Below are positions 36,231-45,792 of a stretch of 64,000 nt of DNA, piece after piece (position 1 is the stretch's first letter; each line of letters opens with the position of its first letter). The notes beneath the pieces are model-generated. The model saw nothing but the letters and a program-made list of their open reading frames with translations, made no database searches and was not told the origin of the DNA. Location of the stretch: assembly GCF_001305855.1 (NCBI RefSeq), contig NZ_LIXZ01000010.1:1-64000 (forward strand). Reading direction: 5' to 3'. The translations under genes and the position numbers were made by a program. Origin of the DNA: Rossellomorea vietnamensis. GTDB taxonomy: Bacteria; Bacillota; Bacilli; Bacillales; Bacillaceae_B.

Positions 36231-37628
36231 ATGGCAAAGAAAATGCCTGAGATCGGAGATTATAAATATGGCTTTAGCGATAAAGACGTATCGATTTTCC
36301 GTTCTAAACGTGGTTTGACACGGGAAATTGTAGAAGAAATTTCTCGTATGAAAGATGAGCCTAAGTGGATGCTTGATTTCCGTTTGAAGTCACTTGAGCA
36401 TTTTTATAATATGTCTATGCCTCAATGGGGCGGAGACATGCAGGAACTGAACTTCGATGAGATCACTTACTATGTGAAGCCTTCTGAAAAGTCAGAGCGC
36501 AGCTGGGATGAAGTACCTGAAGAAATCAAGCAGACGTTTGATAAATTAGGAATTCCGGAAGCTGAGCAAAAGTATCTTGCAGGGGTTTCTGCTCAGTATG
36601 AGTCAGAAGTTGTATACCATAACATGCAATCAGATCTTGAAGATATGGGGATCGTTTTCAAAGACACAGATTCTGCTTTAAAAGAAAATGAAGAACTTTT
36701 CCGTGAGCACTGGGCAAAGGTAATCCCTCCGACGGATAACAAGTTTGCAGCCCTGAACTCAGCGGTCTGGTCTGGTGGATCTTTCATCTATGTTCCTAAG
36801 GGAATCAAGGTGGATACACCTCTTCAAGCTTATTTCCGTATCAATTCTGAAAACATGGGTCAGTTCGAGCGTACACTGATCATCGTCGACGAAGGCGCAA
36901 GCGTGCACTATGTCGAAGGTTGTACAGCACCGGTTTACACAACGAATTCACTTCACTCGGCGGTCGTTGAAATCATCATCAAGAAAGATGCGTACTGCCG
37001 ATATACGACGATTCAGAACTGGGCGAATAACGTGTTCAACCTGGTTACGAAGCGTGCCGTATGTGAAGCAAACGCAACGATGGAATGGGTGGATGGAAAC
37101 ATCGGTTCGAAACTGACGATGAAATATCCGGCTGTCATCCTTAAAGGGGAAGGCGCCCGTGGTATGACATTATCCATTGCACTCGCAGGTAAAGGTCAGC
37201 ATCAGGATGCAGGTGCGAAAATGATTCACCTTGCACCTAATACATCTTCCACGATCGTTTCCAAGTCCATTTCCAAGCATGGCGGGAAAGTAACGTACCG
37301 TGGAATTGTACACTTTGGCCGTAAAGCGGAAGGCGCACGCTCAAACATTGAGTGTGACACGCTGATCATGGATAATCAATCGACTTCCGATACGATCCCT
37401 TACAACGAAATTCTGAACGATAACATCTCGTTAGAACACGAAGCGAAGGTTTCAAAAGTATCAGAAGAACAATTATTCTATCTTATGAGCCGCGGTATTT
37501 CTCAGGAAGAAGCAACAGAAATGATCGTAATGGGCTTCATCGAGCCATTCACGAAAGAACTTCCAATGGAATACGCAGTCGAAATGAACCGTCTGATCAA
37601 GTTCGAAATGGAAGGTTCAATCGGTTAA
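36231..37628 (+). CDS. sufB: Fe-S cluster scaffold SufB
   Basis: ATG 36231 follows ATGGAGGAATC; the 465-aa product has the B. subtilis SufB length. Key segments include [22 protein letters not shown], the acceptor region [10 protein letters not shown], and the conserved C-terminal [22 protein letters not shown]. It is the main scaffold on which clusters are built, and it is closed by a terminator. Confidence 0.97.
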   Translation: MAKKMPEIGDYKYGFSDKDVSIFRSKRGLTREIVEEISRMKDEPKWMLDFRLKSLEHFYNMSMPQWGGDMQELNFDEITYYVKPSEKSERSWDEVPEEIKQTFDKLGIPEAEQKYLAGVSAQYESEVVYHNMQSDLEDMGIVFKDTDSALKENEELFREHWAKVIPPTDNKFAALNSAVWSGGSFIYVPKGIKVDTPLQAYFRINSENMGQFERTLIIVDEGASVHYVEGCTAPVYTTNSLHSAVVEIIIKKDAYCRYTTIQNWANNVFNLVTKRAVCEANATMEWVDGNIGSKLTMKYPAVILKGEGARGMTLSIALAGKGQHQDAGAKMIHLAPNTSSTIVSKSISKHGGKVTYRGIVHFGRKAEGARSNIECDTLIMDNQSTSDTIPYNEILNDNISLEHEAKVSKVSEEQLFYLMSRGISQEEATEMIVMGFIEPFTKELPMEYAVEMNRLIKFEMEGSIG

Positions 37629-37638
37629 TCCATCAATC

Positions 37639-37669
37639 AAACTCCCTTGATATCTCATCAGGGGAGTTT
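37639..37669 (+). terminator. Terminator of sufCDSUB
   Basis: AAACTCCCTTGAT / ATCAGGGGAGTTT, 13 pairs with one G-T wobble and a 5-base loop, then TTTTTT. Confidence 0.9.
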
Positions 37670-37779
37670 TTTCTGGTTTCAATAGATACCCCTGCCCCCC
37701 CTCAGTGAATCCAAACATAAGAATTTCCATTTCCCTTATGATAAAATGGACATGTTCATAATAAAGCAGGTGAATGCGG

Positions 37780-38622
37780 ATGATATACATAGGTGTGACA
37801 GGCTGGGGAGATCATGATACCCTCTATGAGAATGTTTCCCCCAGGGACAAACTAAAAGAATACGGAGCTCATTTCCCCATCGTGGAGGTGGACACGACGT
37901 TTTATGCTGTCCAGCCTATTCGAAATGCGGAGAAATGGGTAAAGGAAACACCAGAGGACTTTAAATTCATTGTAAAAGCATACCAGGGGATGACTGGTCA
38001 TCAGCGTGGAGAAATCCCTTTTGAAACAAAGGAAGAGATGTTCAGAGCCTTTAAAGAGTCCCTCACTCCATACGTAGAAGCAGGGAAACTGGCGATGGTC
38101 CTTCTTCAATTTCCACCTTGGTACGATTGTAAAAAAGAGAATGTCGATTATATACGGTATTGCAGGGAGCAATTGAAAGATTTCCCTCTATCTCTGGAAT
38201 TCCGGAATCAAAGCTGGTTCAGGCCGGAGTATCGGGAGAAGACCCTATCCTTCATGGAAAAGGAAGGATGGATCCACAGCATTTGTGATGAGCCTCAAGC
38301 TGGTGAAGGCTCTGTGCCCCGGGTGCTGGAAGCGACGCATGAAGATGCCACTCTTATCCGGTTTCACGGCAGAAATCTCTATGGGTGGAATAAACCGAAT
38401 GGGGAAGATTGGCGGGAGGTCCGTTATTTATATCGCTATAATCGTGCTGAACTCGAGGAATGGATCCCCCATCTTCATCAGTTGCACGAAAGGTCTAAGG
38501 ATCTGTACATCCTCTTTAACAATAATTCAGGCGGGGATGCGGCTGATAATGCGAAAGAATTGATCGAATTATTGGGGCTTGAGTATGAAGGCCTTGCCCC
38601 GAAGCAGCTGGATTTATTTTAG
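37780..38622 (+). CDS. yunF: DUF72 domain protein YunF
   Basis: Start ATG 37780 sits seven bases from AGCAGGTG; an ATG at 37774 is too close to it. The 280-aa protein has the DUF72 barrel signatures IGVTGWGDHD, FPIVEVDTTFYAVQP and SLEFRNQSWF. DUF72 proteins are TIM-barrel-like with unknown activity. It begins the yunF-yunE-yunD-yunC run found in the same order in B. subtilis. Confidence 0.88.
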   Translation: MIYIGVTGWGDHDTLYENVSPRDKLKEYGAHFPIVEVDTTFYAVQPIRNAEKWVKETPEDFKFIVKAYQGMTGHQRGEIPFETKEEMFRAFKESLTPYVEAGKLAMVLLQFPPWYDCKKENVDYIRYCREQLKDFPLSLEFRNQSWFRPEYREKTLSFMEKEGWIHSICDEPQAGEGSVPRVLEATHEDATLIRFHGRNLYGWNKPNGEDWREVRYLYRYNRAELEEWIPHLHQLHERSKDLYILFNNNSGGDAADNAKELIELLGLEYEGLAPKQLDLF

Positions 38623-38643
38623 CCGACAGGAGATGAAAGGCAG

Positions 38644-39468
38644 ATGGAATGGATTGTTCTTCTATCAATTGGGCTTTTGGCAGGTGCGATAGGATCACTG
38701 GTTGGATTAGGCGGTGGTGTCATCATTGTGCCGGCCCTGATCTATTTTGGTACATATACAAGCCTGGTAGAAGGGGTGAACCCGCAGACGGCTGTGGGTA
38801 CTTCACTGGTCATCATGATTTTTACAGGGTTATCTTCCACCCTTGCATACTTAAAGCATAAAACCGTCGATTATAAAAGCGGATTGATTTTCTTTGCGGG
38901 CAGCGGACCCGGGTCGATACTTGGAGCCTGGGTGAACAAGGGATTGAATATGGAAAGCTTTAATCTTTATTTTGGTATTTTCATGATACTGGTAGCCCTT
39001 ATTCTGATGGTCCGAAATAAATTAAAGCCTATAGAAAAATTCAGGAATGCTTCTTTCCAGAGGGAATTTACCGATCCAAGCGGAGAAACCTTCCGGTATG
39101 GATATCCTCCAGTACTCGGAGTGATGATCGCCTTCGTCGTTGGATTTACATCGGGCTTGTTCGGCATTGGCGGCGGCTCTTTGATGGTCCCTGCCATGAT
39201 TCTGATTTTTCTTTTCCCGCCCCATGTGGCCGTTGCTACATCCATGTTTATGATTTTTCTTTCGGCATTGGTGAGCTCGGGGACGCATGTACTGTTCGGG
39301 AATGTCAAATGGCTATATGCGCTGGCTCTCATTCCGGGAGCCTGGATCGGGGCAAAGGTCGGGGCCTATATCAATACGAAGCTCGAGTCCAAAGTATTGG
39401 TGGGCGTATTGAGGATTATTTTGATTTTAATTGGAATTCGATTGATTTATCAAGGAATGACAGGATAA
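38644..39468 (+). CDS. yunE: TauE/SafE-family transporter YunE
   Basis: A 274-aa membrane protein with about eight hydrophobic segments in two repeats, each starting with a Gly-rich motif: GSLVGLGGGVIIVPALIYFG near residue 17 and GFTSGLFGIGGGSLMVPAMI near residue 170. The family exports sulfite, sulfonates or related anions; the substrate here is unknown. It is 21 bases after yunF. Confidence 0.88.
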   Translation: MEWIVLLSIGLLAGAIGSLVGLGGGVIIVPALIYFGTYTSLVEGVNPQTAVGTSLVIMIFTGLSSTLAYLKHKTVDYKSGLIFFAGSGPGSILGAWVNKGLNMESFNLYFGIFMILVALILMVRNKLKPIEKFRNASFQREFTDPSGETFRYGYPPVLGVMIAFVVGFTSGLFGIGGGSLMVPAMILIFLFPPHVAVATSMFMIFLSALVSSGTHVLFGNVKWLYALALIPGAWIGAKVGAYINTKLESKVLVGVLRIILILIGIRLIYQGMTG

Positions 39469-39495
39469 CATTCCTCCAATGGGAGTGAACGATTT

Positions 39496-40848
39496 ATGGG
39501 AGAAACCATTCATATTTATCATACGAACGATCTTCACAGTCACTTTGAGAACTGGCCTAGAATCAGGGATTTTTTAAAACAGAGAAAACAGAAGCATGTG
39601 AATGACGGGGAGACTGTGTATCTATTTGATATCGGTGATCACGTCGACCGCTGGCATCCATTGACGGAAGCGACGTTAGGAAAAGAGAACGTCGCATTAT
39701 TAAATGAGGCAGGGTTCGATGCTGTAACGATAGGAAACAACGAAGGAATCACATTGGATTATGACGATTTAAACAGCCTGTATGACAGGGCCCGGTTTGA
39801 CGTGATTGTAGGAAACCTGTTCGATCGTTCCTCGCAGCGCCCGGAATGGTTGGAGACTCACCGTGTTTATCAGACCGGCAGTGGAGTGAGGATTGGCGTC
39901 CTCGGTTTAACGGCCAATTTTAAACCTTTTTATAAAGCTCTCGGCTGGAACATTACCTCTCCTTTGGATGAACTGAAGAGGTTGCTTCAGGAGGTTCGAC
40001 CCAACGTTGATATGATCATACTCCTTTCTCATTTGGGAATAAGGGATGACGAGATGATCGGGGAACAATTCCCTGAAATAGACGTTATTCTGGGTGCTCA
40101 TACCCACCACGTCTTACCCGAGGGAAAAGAGGTGAATGGCACCATGCTTGGTGCTGCAGGGAAATATGGTCATTATGTCGGGCATATGAAGATTGAGGTG
40201 GATACAGCCACAATGCAGGTCAGGGGAAAAACGGCCCGTCTATATGAACAGGGGGAACTCCCGGCTGTTGTGAAGGAAGATGAGGAAAGATATCAATGGT
40301 TCCGAAAAGGGGAGGAGCTATTAAAGCAGGAAGTGACCTCCCTGACAAATGCTTTCCCGGTTGATTGGTTTCAGCCATCACCACTTCCTGAAGTGCTTTG
40401 TGATGCACAAATGGAGTGGTGTGGAGCTGATTGCGGCTTCCTTAATGCCGGCCTTCTCATAGATGGACTTGACGAAGGAAGGGTGACAAAGCAGGATTTG
40501 CATCGCATTCTTCCCCACCCCATCAACCCGTGCATGATCCGGATGAAGGGAGCCGAGCTGAAGGAAATCATTAAGCAGACCCTTAATGAAGACTGGCCTC
40601 ATCTTGAAGTGAAAGGACTTGGTTTCAGGGGGAAAGTGATGGGGAGGTTCGTGTATTCGAATATCCACTTTGAAGACAATGACATCTTCATCGGAAACCG
40701 TCCGATCGAGCCCGGCAAAATATACAAGCTCGCCCTGCCGGATATGTTTACATTCGGTCACTTCTTTCCGGACCTTCAGAGGCTTGAGAAGAAGTACTTC
40801 ATGCCGGAGTTTTTACGGGATGTCCTTGAATGGAAATTGAAACAGTAA
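39496..40848 (+). CDS. yunD: Metallophosphoesterase/5'-nucleotidase YunD
   Basis: A 450-aa protein with an N-terminal calcineurin-like domain (HTNDLHSHFEN, DIGDHVDRWHP, TIGNNEGITLD, LSHLGIRDDE, GAHTHHVLP, all metal-binding) and a C-terminal 5'-nucleotidase domain (AGLLIDGLDEGRV, MIRMKGAELKEIIKQ). No signal peptide is present, unlike secreted homologues, so it probably acts in the cytoplasm on nucleotides or UDP-sugars. It follows yunE and may be co-transcribed. Confidence 0.9.
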   Translation: MGETIHIYHTNDLHSHFENWPRIRDFLKQRKQKHVNDGETVYLFDIGDHVDRWHPLTEATLGKENVALLNEAGFDAVTIGNNEGITLDYDDLNSLYDRARFDVIVGNLFDRSSQRPEWLETHRVYQTGSGVRIGVLGLTANFKPFYKALGWNITSPLDELKRLLQEVRPNVDMIILLSHLGIRDDEMIGEQFPEIDVILGAHTHHVLPEGKEVNGTMLGAAGKYGHYVGHMKIEVDTATMQVRGKTARLYEQGELPAVVKEDEERYQWFRKGEELLKQEVTSLTNAFPVDWFQPSPLPEVLCDAQMEWCGADCGFLNAGLLIDGLDEGRVTKQDLHRILPHPINPCMIRMKGAELKEIIKQTLNEDWPHLEVKGLGFRGKVMGRFVYSNIHFEDNDIFIGNRPIEPGKIYKLALPDMFTFGHFFPDLQRLEKKYFMPEFLRDVLEWKLKQ

Positions 40849-40904
40849 ATGTCTCACCGTTTCTGCACTCATGACATACATATGAGTGAAGGGAGCGATG
40901 AAAC

Positions 40905-41207
40905 ATGATGAATGTATCTCCGATTACCATTGGGGGACATACCTTTACAGCGATTTCTGTTGCACTTCCGAAAACCAATCTCCTCGTCGTGACGAGTGAA
41001 AAAGGATATATAATGTGTGGGGCACTTGATGTTGCGCTGCTGAATGAAAAATTAAAGGACAGGGGAATCATCGCAGGAAGAGCAGTTGGTGTGAAAACAA
41101 TCGATCAGCTCCTCGATGCGCCACTGGAGTCTGTCACATACGAAGCAGCGAATCTCGGTATCCACACGGGAATGGCCGGAAGGGACGCGCTGTTAAAAAT
41201 GATATAG
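40905..41207 (+). CDS. yunC: YunC family protein (DUF1805)
   Basis: A 100-aa protein of the YunC/DUF1805 family with the invariant block GYIMCGALDVALLNEKLKDR and GRAVGVKTIDQLLDAPLESV. Function is unknown. The compact fold and conserved Cys in the CGALD segment suggest a possible active site. Its own GGGAGC site precedes the ATG and a terminator follows. Confidence 0.88.
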   Translation: MMNVSPITIGGHTFTAISVALPKTNLLVVTSEKGYIMCGALDVALLNEKLKDRGIIAGRAVGVKTIDQLLDAPLESVTYEAANLGIHTGMAGRDALLKMI

Positions 41208-41218
41208 AAGCTGAGAAT

Positions 41219-41247
41219 GACCAGTCCTCATTATTGAGTGGCTGGTC
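41219..41247 (+). terminator. Terminator after yunC
   Basis: GACCAG with CC-TCA pairs with TGA-GG-CTGGTC, with small bulges, then TTTGTTTT. Confidence 0.7.
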
Positions 41248-41357
41248 TTTGTTTTGGGGAGAAATAGAATCATTAGGGGGAATTGTCCTAATGAAATTGT
41301 ATCCGGAGTTTGAAAAGGGTATTCTTTTATCCGTTCATTTTGCAGTTTTGAAGATAA

Positions 41358-41447
41358 TTGCGTCGAAATCAGGAGTATTTGCGTCATTTTAAAATTTATT
41401 GAGTCATAATATTTTTTATTGCGTCAAAATCAGCCTCAATTGAGTAA
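41358..41447. repeat. Five TTGCGTCA-like iterons with ~20-bp period
   Basis: TTGCGTCG (41358), TTGCGTCA (41379), TTGAGTCA (41399), TTGCGTCA (41419) and TTGAGTAA (41440) recur at 21, 20, 20 and 21 base spacing; two copies extend to GCGTCRAAATCAG. The rest of 41248-41634 shows no gene. Confidence 0.75.
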
Positions 41448-41634
41448 TTTGACAAAATAAGGAAGCTAGACACTGTACTCATCCTACTCCTCATTCATAA
41501 AATTCCCTCTGATTCCCTCGATATTCTTTCATGAATATTTAACCAAATACACCTTGCAAGATCATTTTTATCCTTTATAATGGAGATACTAGGAAATTTT
41601 GTCGAAAAATGAAAGAATTACATAGGAGAATTCT

Positions 41635-42747
41635 ATGAGGCTTATATCAACACGGGCGTTGAAACCCGGCATGGTTCTAGCTACAACGGTATATAATATG
41701 AGAGGTCAAGCGTTGATTCATGATAATGTTCCCATTACAGAACGCATGATTTACAGATTGCAGGAGCTTAGTATTCAGTATGTTTATATTGAAGACTCTC
41801 TTTCCAGTGGAATCCATGTGAAGGGGACCGTTTCAAGTAAAGTGAGACAAGAGGCGGTTCAGAATATCGAGATGGCCTTCAATCAATTAAGCACATCCAA
41901 AGAGAAGCCAAGTCTCCTCATGATTGAGGATAGTGCCTCTCAATTAAAGCAGGTCATTGATGTCGTCCTGTCCGAGGTAAAGGCGAATCATGATCTTTTG
42001 ACGATTTTGACAGATGTATTTACATACGACTCCTATATTTTTCATCACTCATTTAATGTTACGTTATATACACTTTCCATCGGCCTTGAACTAAAGCTTT
42101 CACAGAAGCAGCTGGAGCAGCTCGGGGTTGGGGCGATCCTTCATGATATCGGTAAGATGCTTGTGCCGGAAGAGATCCTGTTAAAGCCCGGAAAGCTTAC
42201 GGAAGATGAATTCTGCGAAATCAAGAAACACTCTGAGCATGGTTTTGAAATCCTGAGGCAGCTTCATTCCGTCTCCCTGATCATTGCACACTGTGCCTAT
42301 CAGCATCATGAGAGGCTCGATGGTTCCGGTTATCCGCGGGGGATAAAGGGTGAAGACATTCATCCATTTGCCAAGATCATCGCTGTTGCCGATGTCTTTG
42401 ATGCGATGACGTCAAACAGGGTGTACAGGAAAGCGATGCTTCCTCATCAGGCGTTGGAGGTCTTGTATGCGGGATCGGGATCGCTCTTCGACCCACATGT
42501 GATCGAAGCCTTCCGGTCATCGGTGGCGATGTATCCTAACGGCATGATCGTGGAACTGAATGATGGACGGAAAGGAATTGTCACCGATCAAAATAAAGGG
42601 GTGACAGACCGTCCTCTGATACGGATCATCGAAGAAGATGATCAGGAGTTAGACTCACCTTATCCACTCGATTTAAGCAAGGAATTAGACAAGGTGATCA
42701 CAGGCTTTGATCCGGATTATGAACCGCAATCTCTTAAGATTAAATAA
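41635..42747 (+). CDS. HD-GYP domain protein, likely c-di-GMP phosphodiesterase
   Basis: A 370-aa protein. N-terminal about 120 residues are an uncharacterised sensory-like region (ALKPGMVLATTVYNMRGQAL); residues about 130-300 are HD-GYP, with HHSFNVTLY, LHDIGKMLVPEEIL, HSEHGFEIL, HHERLDGSGYPRG and ADVFDAMTSNRVYRK metal and GYP motifs; a C-terminal extension follows (NDGRKGIVTDQ). All metal-binding residues appear intact. The family hydrolyses cyclic di-GMP or related dinucleotides. It has no recalled counterpart at this place in B. subtilis, where yunC and yunB are adjacent. Confidence 0.85.
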   Translation: MRLISTRALKPGMVLATTVYNMRGQALIHDNVPITERMIYRLQELSIQYVYIEDSLSSGIHVKGTVSSKVRQEAVQNIEMAFNQLSTSKEKPSLLMIEDSASQLKQVIDVVLSEVKANHDLLTILTDVFTYDSYIFHHSFNVTLYTLSIGLELKLSQKQLEQLGVGAILHDIGKMLVPEEILLKPGKLTEDEFCEIKKHSEHGFEILRQLHSVSLIIAHCAYQHHERLDGSGYPRGIKGEDIHPFAKIIAVADVFDAMTSNRVYRKAMLPHQALEVLYAGSGSLFDPHVIEAFRSSVAMYPNGMIVELNDGRKGIVTDQNKGVTDRPLIRIIEEDDQELDSPYPLDLSKELDKVITGFDPDYEPQSLKIK

Positions 42748-42805
42748 ATTTTTGCGTTAAACCCCTCTTACAATGCATACAAATAGCTTGTAAGGGGGGA
42801 TTTTT

Positions 42806-43570
42806 TTGTCAAAGTTCAAAACCTACAAACCCCGAAGAGGAGGTCCACTGCCTTTTCGACATGTCATGATCATTACGTTTCTATTCTTTATGATTTCAAC
42901 AGGATTCGGATTGTGGATCATTAACAAAGGGTTGAAGCCGACACTCCTTGCTTATGCCGAAACACAAACGAGCAGGATCGGTACCCTGGTGATCAATAAA
43001 GCGATCAATAAAAAGATTGCCGATGTTCTGGATATTTCCGATATAACCGAAGAAGTGAAGAACCAGGAAGGCGATATCGTTTCGTTCAAATACAATACGC
43101 AAACAATCAACAGGGTCCAGGCAGAAATCACGAATCTCGTACAGCAGAATCTTCAGGAAGCAGAGGCGGGGAATATTGAAAATCTTGAGTTCCTCACTGA
43201 GGTGGAAATTGATAAAGGGAAGTCCAAAACATCAAAGGGCATAACCTATTCCGTTCCTTTGGGTCAGGCGACGAACAATGTGTTGCTCGGAAACCTGGGG
43301 CCGAAAATCCCGATCCGCTTTCATTCCATCGGTGATGTAAGGTCCGATGTGAAAACGACGGTAGAGCAGTTCGGCATCAATAATGCCGTTGTGAAGGTAT
43401 TTGTGGAGCTTGAAGTGAATGTGCAGATCATCATCCCGTTTGCGACGAAAACAGAAACGATCAAGCAGGATATCCTGGTTGCGATGGGTACCGTTCATCT
43501 CGATGTACCGCAATTTTATAACAATGGTGGAGGGGGATCGAGTCCTTCCATTGAATTTCCCACAAATTAG
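42806..43570 (+). CDS. yunB: Sporulation protein YunB
   Basis: A 254-aa protein starting at TTG 42806 after TAAGGGGGG. It has one membrane anchor near residues 19-39 followed by an extracellular/forespore-facing domain, with AETQTSRIGTLVINKAINKKIADVL and GQATNNVLLGNLGPKIPIRFHSIGDV, typical of the YunB family. B. subtilis YunB is mother-cell expressed and needed for efficient sporulation; its biochemical role is unknown. Confidence 0.9.
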   Translation: MSKFKTYKPRRGGPLPFRHVMIITFLFFMISTGFGLWIINKGLKPTLLAYAETQTSRIGTLVINKAINKKIADVLDISDITEEVKNQEGDIVSFKYNTQTINRVQAEITNLVQQNLQEAEAGNIENLEFLTEVEIDKGKSKTSKGITYSVPLGQATNNVLLGNLGPKIPIRFHSIGDVRSDVKTTVEQFGINNAVVKVFVELEVNVQIIIPFATKTETIKQDILVAMGTVHLDVPQFYNNGGGGSSPSIEFPTN

Positions 43571-43650
43571 TCAGGAAAAAAAGTTGTCAAAAGAATGATA
43601 GTTTGTTATATTAATAAAGAAAATTTTATAACACACCACATCATCAGTCC

Positions 43651-43830
43651 GATGGGGTAGAGGCGCAGGGTTCAAGAGTAATCTGTTCGAGGATGACAAC
43701 TGAGAAAACAGATGAAAGGGAATCTTTGCCGAAGTAAATATGCAGGTCGAAGGTGTATTTGCTGGGGTTATCTTGAAAAAGGATAACACTGTCATTATAG
43801 GGAAATCCCTATAATGGGGAGCTACAGATC
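43651..43830 (+). promoter_or_regulatory. Lysine riboswitch (L box)
   Basis: L-box hallmarks in order: GTAGAGGCGC at the 5' side, TCAAGAGTA, GAAAGGGAATCTTTGCCGAAG, ATTTGCTGGGGTTATCTTGA, CACTGTCATTATAGGG and the closing GGGGAGCTAC, where CTAC pairs with GTAG to form P1. Lysine binding should promote the terminator that follows. Confidence 0.92.
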
Positions 43831-43855
43831 GTGATGGAGCACTTACGTTACTAAC

Positions 43856-43887
43856 AAAGGTAATGATAGTTTCTCTATCGTTGCCTT
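43856..43887 (+). terminator. Riboswitch-controlled terminator before the NhaC-type gene
   Basis: AAAGGTAATGATAG / CTATCGTTGCCTTT stem with a 5-base loop, then a T run. Confidence 0.9.
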
Positions 43888-43947
43888 TTTTTATTATCCT
43901 CTGTCATGCTACGATGGTTCCCCCCTATCAAATAGGAGGAGGACACT

Positions 43948-45510
43948 ATGGAAAACACGATTTACTCATTATTACCACCCCTTTTAGCCATTCTTATGGT
44001 TATACTCACGAGACGGGTCCTGCTTTCACTGGGAGTAGGGATCATCGCATCTGCCTTTTTGTTGGCAGACTTCTCAATCACCAAAACCATCAGCTTTATT
44101 TGGGACGCTTTCAAGGGCATCTTTGTCGCAGACGGCGGACTTAATACCTGGAATGTCTACATCATTTTCTTCTTACTCATTCTTGGTATCATCACGGCAT
44201 TTGTGAATATCTCCGGCGGGAGCCGCGCATTCGGTGAATGGGCGATGAAACGTGTGAAGACAAGAAAGGGCGCACAGCTTCTTGCTGCGGTACTGGGTAT
44301 CATCATTTTTATTGACGATTATTTTAATGCCCTTGCTGTCGGACAGGTTTCAAGACCCATCACGGATCGTCACAGAATCTCACGTGCTAAATTAGCCTAT
44401 ATCATCGATTCAACATCGGCTCCGATCTGTGTCGTTTCCCCGATTTCAAGCTGGGGAGCATACATTATCGGGATCATCGGTTCCATTCTTGCAACTCACA
44501 ATATCACGGAGTACACGGCATTTTCAGCATTCATTCAAATGATTCCCATGAACCTCTATGTATGGGCTGCCGTCCTGCTTGTCGTCATGGTTGCCTATAA
44601 GGGACTCGATTTCGGTAAAATGAAAGAGCATGAAGTGCGTGCCCTTGAAACGGGAGATCTTTATGATCCGGGCAAAGAAATTCCCGGAGAATTGAAAAAT
44701 GATCTTCCAGTCAGCTCAAAAGGCTCGGTTGGCGATCTTGTCTGGCCGATCGTTGCCCTTGTCATCGGGACGGTTTCCATGATGCTGTGGACTGGATATC
44801 AAGCGGTGGGGTCATTTGACCTACTGCCGATTTTTGAAAATACGGATGTAACCAAATCATTATTGTATGGTGGATTATTCGGACTTCTTATATCCCTGAT
44901 TTTCTTCCTTCGCCAAGTCAGCTTGAAAGGAATTGAAGGGAGTGCCCTCGGGACAGCCGTAGTGGAAGGGATCAAGTCGATGCTTCCTGCTGTTTACATT
45001 CTGATCTTTGCATGGACGATCGTAACGCTGATCGATCAACTGCAAACGGGTACGTATCTTGCAGGCCTCGTTGAACAATCAAGCTTACCGATGCAGGCGT
45101 TACCGGTCATCTTATTCCTGGTTGCCGGCGTCATGGCTTTCTCAACGGGAACCTCTTGGGGATCATTTGGTATCTTACTCCCGATCGCCGGAGAAATTGC
45201 TGCAGCGACAGATGTAAGCATCTTACTTCCTGCCATGGCAGCCGTACTGGCCGGATCTGTATTGGGTGACCATTGCTCACCAATTTCGGATACAACGATC
45301 CTTTCATCTACAGGAGCGGGAAGCAACCATATCGATCACGTGCTCACACAACTTCCATACGCGATCCTCGGCGCGGTTGTTGCAGCCATCGGTTACCTTG
45401 TATTAGGATTCACCGGCAGCACCATCCTGGGTCTCGCAGTCGTCATCATCTTGATCCTGGCCTTTGCCTTTTTGTTCGGTGAAAAAGCAAAGCCTGCATC
45501 TGCAGAGTAA
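43948..45510 (+). CDS. NhaC-superfamily transporter, probable lysine importer (LysW-like)
   Basis: A 520-aa membrane protein with about twelve hydrophobic segments. Family landmarks include IIIFIDDYFNALAVGQVSRP and APICVVSPISSWGAYIIG, and late FSTGTSWGSFGILLPIAGEI and GDHCSPISDTTILSSTGAG. By sequence it would be called an Na+/H+ antiporter of the NhaC family. The lysine riboswitch directly upstream argues it moves lysine, as predicted in the literature for LysW-type NhaC relatives in Gram-positive bacteria. The coupling ion is unknown. Confidence 0.85.
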   Translation: MENTIYSLLPPLLAILMVILTRRVLLSLGVGIIASAFLLADFSITKTISFIWDAFKGIFVADGGLNTWNVYIIFFLLILGIITAFVNISGGSRAFGEWAMKRVKTRKGAQLLAAVLGIIIFIDDYFNALAVGQVSRPITDRHRISRAKLAYIIDSTSAPICVVSPISSWGAYIIGIIGSILATHNITEYTAFSAFIQMIPMNLYVWAAVLLVVMVAYKGLDFGKMKEHEVRALETGDLYDPGKEIPGELKNDLPVSSKGSVGDLVWPIVALVIGTVSMMLWTGYQAVGSFDLLPIFENTDVTKSLLYGGLFGLLISLIFFLRQVSLKGIEGSALGTAVVEGIKSMLPAVYILIFAWTIVTLIDQLQTGTYLAGLVEQSSLPMQALPVILFLVAGVMAFSTGTSWGSFGILLPIAGEIAAATDVSILLPAMAAVLAGSVLGDHCSPISDTTILSSTGAGSNHIDHVLTQLPYAILGAVVAAIGYLVLGFTGSTILGLAVVIILILAFAFLFGEKAKPASAE

Positions 45511-45518
45511 TTCATAAA

Positions 45519-45546
45519 AACCTGAAGCCTATTTAGGCTTCGGGTT
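45519..45546 (+). terminator. Terminator after the lysine-regulated transporter
   Basis: AACCTGAAGCCT / AGGCTTCGGGTT with a 4-base loop and T run. Confidence 0.92.
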
Positions 45547-45679
45547 TTTTTATGTAATCAAGCCGATTTCCCTTCCTGATCCTATCGCCTCCCATTCTCC
45601 AAAATCCGACAAAATCCTTATAGTGAAATAGTACTGTTGAAATTTGGTGTATTTCTCAATAAAACACTAAAATAAAGCT

Positions 45680-45708
45680 TTGACAATTGTCCCGGAACTA
45701 GCTATACT
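45680..45708 (+). promoter_or_regulatory. Sigma A promoter of the NSS transporter operon
   Basis: TTGACA (45680-45685) and TATACT (45703-45708) lie 17 bases apart. The 84-base leader to the start shows no S box or T box. Confidence 0.85.
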
Positions 45709-45792
45709 GACTTTAGATTATAAATAATCTGAAAATATAAAAATTTCAAATACCTCACAGCAGGTAGTTGGAAAGAACTAGGGGGGAACAAC

